DNA of 64,000 nucleotides from contig JBANAY010000003.1 in NCBI GenBank assembly GCA_037952775.1, positions 28,644,001-28,708,000 on the forward strand, written 5' to 3'. Origin of the DNA: Clonostachys chloroleuca. Lineage: Eukaryota > Ascomycota > Sordariomycetes > Hypocreales > Bionectriaceae. The notes under the pieces are model-generated. The model ran no database searches, had not been told where the DNA came from, and saw only the letters and a list, made by a program, of their open reading frames with translations. Of the stretch, positions 59,501-64,000 are shown piece by piece. Positions within the stretch are counted from its first letter, which is position 1, and each line of letters begins with the position of its first letter. A program made the position numbers and the translations under genes.

Positions 59501-62500
59501 TTGCATTTCCACATCTCTCCATTCTGCGCTTGGATACATCTCTATCAGCCCCTCTGGCGCCGAGCTCTCTGAAATCGCAGTGTATTTCAGTTCGGGGACG
59601 GTCTGGAGGAGAGTGACTGCATGCTTTCCTCCAACGTCCAGGACCTTGATCCCAGGACTCTTAAATGTAACAAGCTCGGCAAGAGCCTCAGCGCCTTCAA
59701 TCTTGGTGAGAGACTGAAAATCCTCTTTCCAGACCGTTTCGCTGTACGGCATTGGCTTCAAGGCGCCAGAAGAACTCTGTGGCACGGCGGCTTCGTAAAG
59801 AGTTCCCCGCATGTTGCTCATCTGCATCAGCACCTCGCCATTGTTGGAAACGAGTTCATTCCCGCACACGAACGAGCGAATTCCACGACCATCAACCCAA
59901 GCAGTCGCAAAAGCGTCACCAATCTGCTCCTCTGTCGGCTTCCAAATGCAGACTTCATCGACCTGGATAGGAGCGATGGCTGCAGCCATGGCCTTGGTGC
60001 GACCGGCATAGATACTGGCAATCATCAACTGCAGGCAAGAGTCTACCGTTCCTGGGTGGAGGACGTAGCGAGACTCTCCCACTACATTTCCAGACTTTTG
60101 TTTGACCTGCGTCTTACACGTACAAATGTAATCCCGGCCGTTGAACCCAATATCGGTCATGTCTGCAAAGGCGGGGCCGTAATCAAAGCCGACTGATCGC
60201 AGTGCCTGATTCCACTCCTTCCCGGAAGCCTGCTGGTTCAAACTTACTCGGGGCCTTGGAGCTGGCCGTTGCTTTTTCATGTTGGCGCTGATGCTTCCTG
60301 TCATGTGGTCGGTGGTGATTCCCTCCTGGTTAATAGAGGAGACATTAAACTCCCACCAGCTTCCATCACCGCTGAATGTGGCTGGTCGCATGTTCATTAG
60401 AACTTCAATACCAGTATCGTCTTCTGGAGTCACTAGTGCCTTTTTAATTGAGATGTCACGGAGAACGTAGTTGTTCACCTCGATGTCCGGATCATGGAGT
60501 TCCGTAATCTGCGTCACTGCTTCCATTGCCACTGTATAATCATTACATATATTAGTATAGATTCTTTCCAATTAATTCCTTGTTATGTTTCCACTTACTT
60601 GAGAAATAGGCTGCCGCCGGGAACACTGCTTCACCACCGAGCGAATGGTCCTTTAACCACGGGAGATCTCGAATCCGCAGAAAGTTGCGCCACGTTGGTT
60701 CAGCGAGAGAAGCACCTGGAATCAAGGAGCCCAGAACATCGTGTCTAGGATACTTTGGCTGCCGGTGTTCTACACTGTGTCGAGCCTCAGCCCAGTATGA
60801 CTTCTTGCCCCATTGATAGGGAGGAAGGTCGACGACAAGATCTCCCCTCCTGCAAACGACCTTGCCCGCTGAGGTCGTTTCCTCGATGGATGTGACGCGA
60901 TCAATATCCAGGGGGTGATCCCTGAGGAACAGCTCACCAGCAAGCTTGAGCATCTGCATGGCCGAGTCTTGACCTCGGACCATGGTCGGCAAGTAGTCCA
61001 AGTGAGACGCCTCGAGTTCTTGCTTGATCTGACGGACTGGGCCGCCCAACGCGCCGTGAGGGCCCACCTCAATGAGAAGATTGACATCTGAAAACTCAGA
61101 GTTGGTGAGAATTGTTTGGATGGCTTGGTTGAACAGCACCGGTTGGCGTAGGTTCCGGCTAAAGTACGTCTCATCGAGCGGCGTTCCGGCAGGAATAACG
61201 GCATTGACAACCGAAGAGACCATTTTTGCATCAGTAGAAAGAGTCATGTCAAAAGGAACATGACTGCTCTTTGCCTGTCTGACATAATTTTCATAGCGAG
61301 CCGAGGCTGGCGCCATGTGCGGCGAATGGTATGCCTTTCCGTTTGTTTTGACCTGGCGTGCAAACACTTTCTCGGCAACGAATGTCTGCTGCAGTTCCGT
61401 AATGGCTGTCTCGTCTCCAGATAACGTCACACCTGACGGAGAGTTGTGGCAAGCGATGACGATCTTGCCCTCGTAGCCGGAAAGGTACGGCTTGACAGCA
61501 TCGGCCCCAAGACCTACCGCCATCATACATCCGCCCGTGTTGATGTCTCGTACGACATAACCGCGATAGTATGCCAATGTAATAGCTTCACTGGCTGAAA
61601 TGAGGCCCGCGGCATAGGAAGCCGCAATTTCTCCCGATGAATGTCCACAAGTGACAGTTGGGTGGACACCCCAGGCGCGAAGCAGCTGGATAAGAGCAAT
61701 TTGAACGGCAGTCGTAAGGGGTTGGGAGTATTCAGCCTCATTAACCCGAGAAGTATCGGGATGCTCAAGCAGCATGTCCTCCAGAGTCCATTCAGGGACA
61801 TGCGGCAGCTCGCCCAAAGTGTAATCAAGCGTTCTGATGGTGCGGAGGAAGCTTGGGTAATAGCGCATAAGCTCTGCACCCATACGGGCGTACTGTGCGC
61901 CTTGACCTGTAAAGATGAACCCTATGACAGGAATCTTCTTCTTGGAACCAACAACGAGGTCGTTCAGCTTTCCGTTTAGCAGGCTTTCTTGCTTGGCCAC
62001 GGTGAAGCCTCGTGTGGGGAAGACAGTTCGGCGGTTGCCAAGGGTATAAGCCAAGTCCAAGAAGTCATAACTCTTAGCGACAGTACTGTGAGCTGTGAAA
62101 TTTCTCTCCAGTGCGCTTTTGTCATGAGCCGAAAACACGAACAGGTATGGTCGACTGCGATTAAACGCACCACGAGGACTCTTGATAGCTCTTCTCTCCC
62201 CAGAGAGATACTTGTAGGTCTGCTTGCGTGTTAGGAGGGCATCAGCACTCTCGACGACGACGTGTGCATTGGTTCCCCCGTATCCGAAAGAGTTGATACT
62301 GAATCGTTTCAAGGGAAGATCTGGGTATGGAGTTGGCTCAGTAGGTACCGTCACCATCCACTCCTTCCACTTGATAGCAGGGCTGGGGTTGACGACGCCT
62401 CTTGTCGGGGGGATAATGCCCCTTTCGACAGAGAGTACAGCCTTAATCAGAGCAGACAAACCCGAAGCAGCTTCAGAATGCCCAATATTTGTTTTGACTG

Positions 62501-63884
62501 CCCCAATCATGAGCGGATCTTGGCTAGAGGTTCGCTGTTGGTTCATTGCGATGGAGACCGCGTTGACCTCCAGAGGATCCCCAACAGCAGTGCCTGTTCC
62601 GTGGCACTCGAAGAACCCTGTCATGCGAGGATCCAGATTGCCACCTCTATAATAAGCATGGGAGATGACTTCGGCTTGCCCGTCGCGGTTTGGGTGTGTG
62701 ATGCCAACGGCAGGGACTTTGCCATTGTTGTTCGTTGCGCTGGAGCGAATCACGGCACGGATGGGGTCACCGTCTCGCACAGCGTCACTAAGAAGTTTCA
62801 AGTACACCGCACCGACAGCCTCAGCTCTGCCATAACCATCGGCGGAAGCATCGAATGTGTCTGAATAATTAACAAGAGGTTAGTTTTTGTTCAATAAAAT
62901 GCATAGCAGCGAAGAAGTGTGCTCTAGAAAAGAGCACAAGGAAGGGCAAGCTAGCCTGTGCAGAAGATTGAGGACATTGCAACCACGACAGAGACTTACG
63001 GCATGTTGATGTAGGTGAAAGAACACCAAGCTTGGCGGTGTTCATGTGCTGGTCGACTGTCATCACAAGGTTCACACCTCCCACCACTGCGGCGACGCAT
63101 TCCTTGTTTCGAATCGCATTACACGCATTGTGCAAAGCATAAACACTAGATGAGCAGGCTGTGTTCACCACAATAGAGGGACCTTTGAGGTTGAAAACGT
63201 GGCTGATTCGATTGCTCAGGATACCGGGATCGACACCTGTGGCCGCAAGCGAATGTCGGAAGGCCGGCTCCTTGAACGCCATTTGCTGGAAGTCGGCAGT
63301 GAAGCTCGCTGCGAAGACGGCGGTTTTGGAACCCGATACTGTATCTAGAGTTACACCGGCGGACTCGAAAGCCTCATACACTACTTCGAGGAGCTTTCTT
63401 TGCTGGGGATCCATCCACATGGCCTCAATTGGGGTGATATTGAAGCAGGACGGATCAAACTGCTCTAAACTCTCATTCAGGAAATACCCACCGAGAACAT
63501 TGAAGCTTCCAGGCCTATCGTTGTTCTCGTGAATGTGGGCATCGATGTTGAAGCGGCTTTCGGGTACTTTGGGAGTTTGGCCAGTGCCTTTCGACATCAT
63601 GAGTTCCCAGAAATCAGAGGCCGACTTAACATCACCAGGCAAGCGGCAGCCTAAAGGCGTTAGTGATGATCCATATCAATATTCGAGCATAACTTACCCA
63701 TGCCAACAACCGCAACAGGTTCTAACTGTTCGCTCAATGGTTTCTCAGTGCTTCCTGGCAACGAGAACTCCGCATAGGTGTCATCATCCACCACGGCATT
63801 CTGCGTTTGGTAGTGGAAGCTTGCTTCAGACCTAGCCTCTGTTCCCTCCGGAGACGGGCTTGCGCTGCCACGGAGAAAAGGCAT
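56521..63884 (-). CDS. highly reducing type I polyketide synthase
   Basis: An iterative megasynthase making a reduced polyketide chain from malonyl-CoA. Minus-strand exons: 63884..63698, 63650..63000, 62860..60599, 60531..59265, 59210..57431 and 57372..56521; 2,332 aa with no frame break. Domains: KS about 53-480 (active-site Cys in VVNTACSSS, where D is more usual than N; His in HGTGTAVGD and NIGHSEAASG), AT about 590-920 (GQGAQYARMG, GHSSGE), DH about 985-1280 (His in KDHSLGGEAVF, Asp in HPGTVDSCLQL), a short methyltransferase remnant about 1330-1440 (KVLDVGGKHAV), ER about 1560-1880 (NHEVGGTVERIG, EGSGFGGAAAI), KR about 1900-2230 (VGCLGGLGRSL, MTSSVSGTLG, QANYAAGNAF) and ACP about 2250-2325 (YGIDSM). 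There is no release domain, so a partner enzyme outside the window or spontaneous release is needed. Start: first ATG in frame, 52 residues before the KS. Confidence 0.95.
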
Positions 63885-64000
63885 CTTGAAGAATATAGTT
63901 TCTGTTTTATCTTCGAACGCAGTTGGGAATTTTGATGACCTGCAAGTTGTGCCTGCTCAGGATCAGTGAGATGCCGTTACTGAAATGTCAGGAAGCCAGT
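63885..64000. other. promoter-proximal end of window
   Basis: Upstream side of the PKS gene, cut off by the window end. Any further cluster genes would lie to the right. Confidence 0.5.

Overview
This window comes from the nuclear genome of a filamentous ascomycete (Pezizomycotina). The genes carry short GT-AG introns, mostly 47-139 bp. Four Zn2Cys6 regulators, an ascomycete-type laccase ending in DSGI, a highly reducing polyketide synthase, a fungal wax-synthase-like acyltransferase and a 2EXR protein support this. I cannot name the species. Intergenic DNA is AT-rich and I saw no tRNA or rRNA gene.

Layout. (1) 0.4-17.3 kb is a secreted-enzyme and catabolic block: laccase, a cytosolic BBE-like FAD oxidase, a DHDPS-family aldolase divergent from a Dal5-type MFS transporter, a Zn2Cys6 regulator and a secreted GH1 glycosidase. 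A recurring TCCGG-type motif in the aldolase/MFS promoter and the regulator's promoter suggests a small regulon. (2) 17.8-30.5 kb is an accessory block: a Zn2Cys6 regulator, a P450, a membrane-bound O-acyltransferase, a rhodopsin-like 7TM protein and a second P450. Two direct copies of a roughly 160-bp repeat enclose the block from the first P450 to the second. Beside the left copy sits a diverged duplicate of one exon of the neighbouring regulator, and an inverted/tandem repeat cassette lies inside the block. (3) 31.9-44.9 kb holds a secreted DUF7029/DUF7223-like protein, a GNAT acetyltransferase, a 2EXR protein, a small secreted GPI-type protein, a third Zn2Cys6 regulator and a short-chain dehydrogenase. 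(4) 45.6-63.9 kb is a candidate biosynthetic cluster: two convergent Zn2Cys6 regulators, a zinc alcohol dehydrogenase divergent from a secreted GMC oxidoreductase, and an intact 2,332-aa highly reducing PKS (KS-AT-DH-remnant MT-ER-KR-ACP).

How the genes could work together: in the cluster the PKS would build a reduced polyketide with no built-in release domain, and the ADH and GMC enzyme could adjust alcohol/aldehyde oxidation level. In the accessory block two P450s and an O-acyltransferase look like tailoring enzymes for a scaffold made elsewhere, because no cyclase or synthase lies between them.

Quality note: five genes (two regulators in the PKS cluster, the ADH, one P450 and the accessory-block regulator) each need single-nucleotide frame corrections, at least three of them in G/C runs, while all their splice sites and family motifs remain good. 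This points to either sequence errors or recent decay. Exon coordinates were derived by hand from reading frame, splice consensus and family motifs.
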